Below, one piece after another: positions 62,441-64,000 of a stretch of DNA of 64,000 bases (the first letter of the stretch is position 1; each line of letters starts with the position of its first letter). The notes beneath the pieces are model-generated. The model was given only the letters and a program-made list of their open reading frames with translations. It was not told the origin of the DNA and did no database searches. Position numbers and translations under genes: made by a program. The stretch is taken from contig OZ017763.1 in the NCBI GenBank assembly GCA_963969365.1, positions 1,240,001 through 1,304,000 of the forward strand. The letters run 5' to 3'. The stretch comes from Asterochloris sp. CNOR1 (lineage: Eukaryota > Chlorophyta > Trebouxiophyceae > Trebouxiales > Trebouxiaceae).

Positions 62441-63532
62441 TCAGCGCAGCTCCCTGTAGTCCAAATCCAGAGGAGTTTCGGGCCCAAATGAATCCCATGG
62501 GCTGGACAGTCCAAAGGGCTGCTTCCTGTTCCTCAGCACTGGTACCTGAGAGAGCAGAACATCATACACTGAGAGCAGGGCACCACTGGTGCGCTGTTGT
62601 TGCATGTGGCCTTCTCTGCCTCCAGCCTGCACAGAGGGCATTGGGGTAGGCATATGCTCAGCAGAGCAACAGGGCAGTAGCTGGCGCCTGTCAGCCCAAG
62701 GGTTGGCCCTTGTCCAGCATGACATTTCTCGTGGCAGGCGAGCGCTGCGGAGCAACAGTCCATCACGAATATCATCTCCTGATATCTAGGCACCTGTCGA
62801 GTAGCCTGTCAGGACGTCAAGTGGCTGCTGCTTGGGCTCACCTCATCCCAGCCCAGCCTGTGCCGCAGCTCCTCAATGGCTTTGTAGCAGCTGCCAGCAT
62901 CTGGCAGGCTGGCACGTCTGGTGGCTGCTCTGATGGCTACAGTCTTGTCTGACTTGGCACAGAGGAACTCTACATCAATGGTGCTGCCCCCCAGGCCCCG
63001 TGCCGGCAGGGAGGCATACAAGTAGTCAGCCTGTTGCGTCTCAATGTGACCTCCTGCAAGCACCCACAGAAGGGGCTGCTGTGGGGCTGCAGGGTACAGA
63101 CGTGAGCAACAGTCGGGTAAGGAGGCCGCTGCAGCTTTGTGTGAGCACCTGCATGCAGCACGCGTGACTGTGGTGCTGCAGGCATCAGATGTATGTATGT
63201 TGCAGCTCAGGTGCAGCTTTGTCTGCTTGCTGCCAGCACATGTGTGTTGGACAAGCAGTGCAGCTACACAGATGGCTTGCATGGCATCACAGCCATCAGC
63301 AAGCTCTGCCCACCTAGCTGCTTCAGCGCCCGCTGCAGCCTGCCCATAGCCTCACTCTGCGACTCCTCAAACTCCCAAGGCGTGACGAAGTGGGAAGGCC
63401 TGTCGTCATAGCTGGATATGCAGGCACTGAGCCCAGCACAGCTCCCCAGAGCCTCACTGCTGGGGCCTATGCAAGTGGGGCAGTCGCCGTACTGTGGCGC
63501 CGCCTCATCCCCAAATAGTCCTGTGAGTAGGT
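62441..63532 (-). CDS. DUF1499-like protein (5' end not resolved)
   Basis: DUF1499 proteins are small, poorly understood proteins of bacteria and plastids; some plant members are thylakoid-lumenal. Exons: 63532-63314 (LSACISSYDDRPSHFVTPWE, matching the family start NCVSSxxxRPxxxxxPW), 63053-62842 (ADYLYASLPARG; STIDVEFL, in place of the usual DDVEF; AATRRASLPD, in place of RSxSRxGxSD; and ELRHRLGWDE) and 62545-62441 (WDSFGPETPLDLDYRELR, stop TGA at 62441). Phases join correctly. The Cys-rich lead (CPTCIGPSSEALGSCAG) before the domain could hold disulfides. Transit-peptide exons must lie upstream, perhaps outside the window. The match rests on pattern and order of motifs, not strong identity; another lumenal family remains possible. 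Confidence 0.65.
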
Positions 63533-64000
63533 CTGCAGATGTAGTTGGGATGAGGTCTGCTGTTAGACAGCAGGTCACTCATTGTCTCTCAGTGCACCTC
63601 ACCTGGCAGGACCAGCAGGGACACACACATCCGCCGCCTTTCCAGGCATGGTGTTGAGCATGTGTTGGGCCTGGAACGTGATTGAATGGCAGTGCTGGAC
63701 CTGCTGGTGAGCTGGTGAGTCATGGAGAGTTGCTGCATTGCCATGCAAATCAAAGAAATGGCATTTTCAGATTAATATGGCTTCAGAGCCTGCCACTCCT
63801 CACCCCTCCTGCGGCCTGCAGGCATGCTCTCAGACAGATGTGTGTGACACATGTGCAGGCTTCCTCCTGCTGCTCAGCCTGGTCCAAGCCCTCCAGCACA
63901 GAAACCTCGGAGACTGCCCCACCTTCAGTCTGAGGCCCACTGGCATGACATCCTGACACACCTGCAGCCCTTGAAAGGTGTTTGGAGCTGTCAGGCGTGC
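63533..64000. other. Window edge, probably 5' part of the DUF1499-like gene
   Basis: No exon is certain. On the minus strand a stretch near 63920-63860 (EVSVLEGLDQAEQQEEA) is open and could be an upstream exon. The expected start codon and transit peptide may lie beyond the window. Confidence 0.35.

Overview
This window looks like nuclear DNA of a green alga, most likely a trebouxiophyte; the species cannot be fixed from the sequence. The signs are GC-rich DNA, genes cut into many short exons with GT-AG introns (acceptors very often CTGCAG), and a gene set of plant-lineage type: sterol C-22 desaturase CYP710, the fused FMN hydrolase/riboflavin kinase, TTM3-type triphosphatase, a ZIFL-like transporter and nuclear genes for organelle MnmG and TyrRS. 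Almost all long open frames that run across exons are chance products of the base composition, so genes were called from conserved exon peptides joined by splice sites of matching phase.

Layout. 0.5-2.9 kb: unrecognised plus-strand gene. 3.1-6.4 kb: multi-exon tyrosine recombinase of Crypton type. 6.8-8.8 kb (minus): broken unrecognised gene with a zinc-finger-like start. 9.55-15.87 kb (minus): long coiled-coil protein. 16.05-16.66 kb: scrambled LINE remnant, abutting a 5S rRNA sequence (16656-16774) that lies in the last exon of a manganese superoxide dismutase gene (16684-20291, minus). About 22.5-28.8 kb: unrecognised Ala/Ser/Gln-rich plus-strand gene. 29.59-35.48 kb (minus): organelle-targeted MnmG, head to head with CDC26 (35.61 kb, plus) over 135 bp. 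36.06-39.51 kb: TTM3-like CYTH phosphatase, tail to tail with FHY (39.60-42.99 kb, minus). 43.7-48.76 kb: organellar TyrRS. 49.67-56.16 kb (minus): CYP710. 56.95-62.13 kb: MFS transporter with a huge central loop. 62.44-63.53 kb (minus): DUF1499-like protein.

The most striking feature is not a gene. Introns of nearly every gene hold decayed tandem copies of the neighbouring splice site plus the start or end of the adjacent exon ('ghost exons'). In unrelated genes the spacing is repeatedly about 100-110 bp or a multiple of it. This suggests a genome-wide process that duplicates short exon-edge segments, expanding and perhaps creating introns. The second striking feature is the 5S rRNA-LINE-SOD junction, where a 5S sequence appears to supply the C-terminus and stop codon of an antioxidant enzyme.

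Functionally the genes are housekeeping: organelle translation (MnmG, TyrRS), flavin cofactors (FHY; MnmG and CYP710 electron transfer depend on flavins), membrane sterols (CYP710), cell-cycle ubiquitination (CDC26), polyphosphate/triphosphate hydrolysis (TTM3), mitochondrial oxidative defence (SOD) and solute export (MFS). All coordinates were derived by hand from the sequence.
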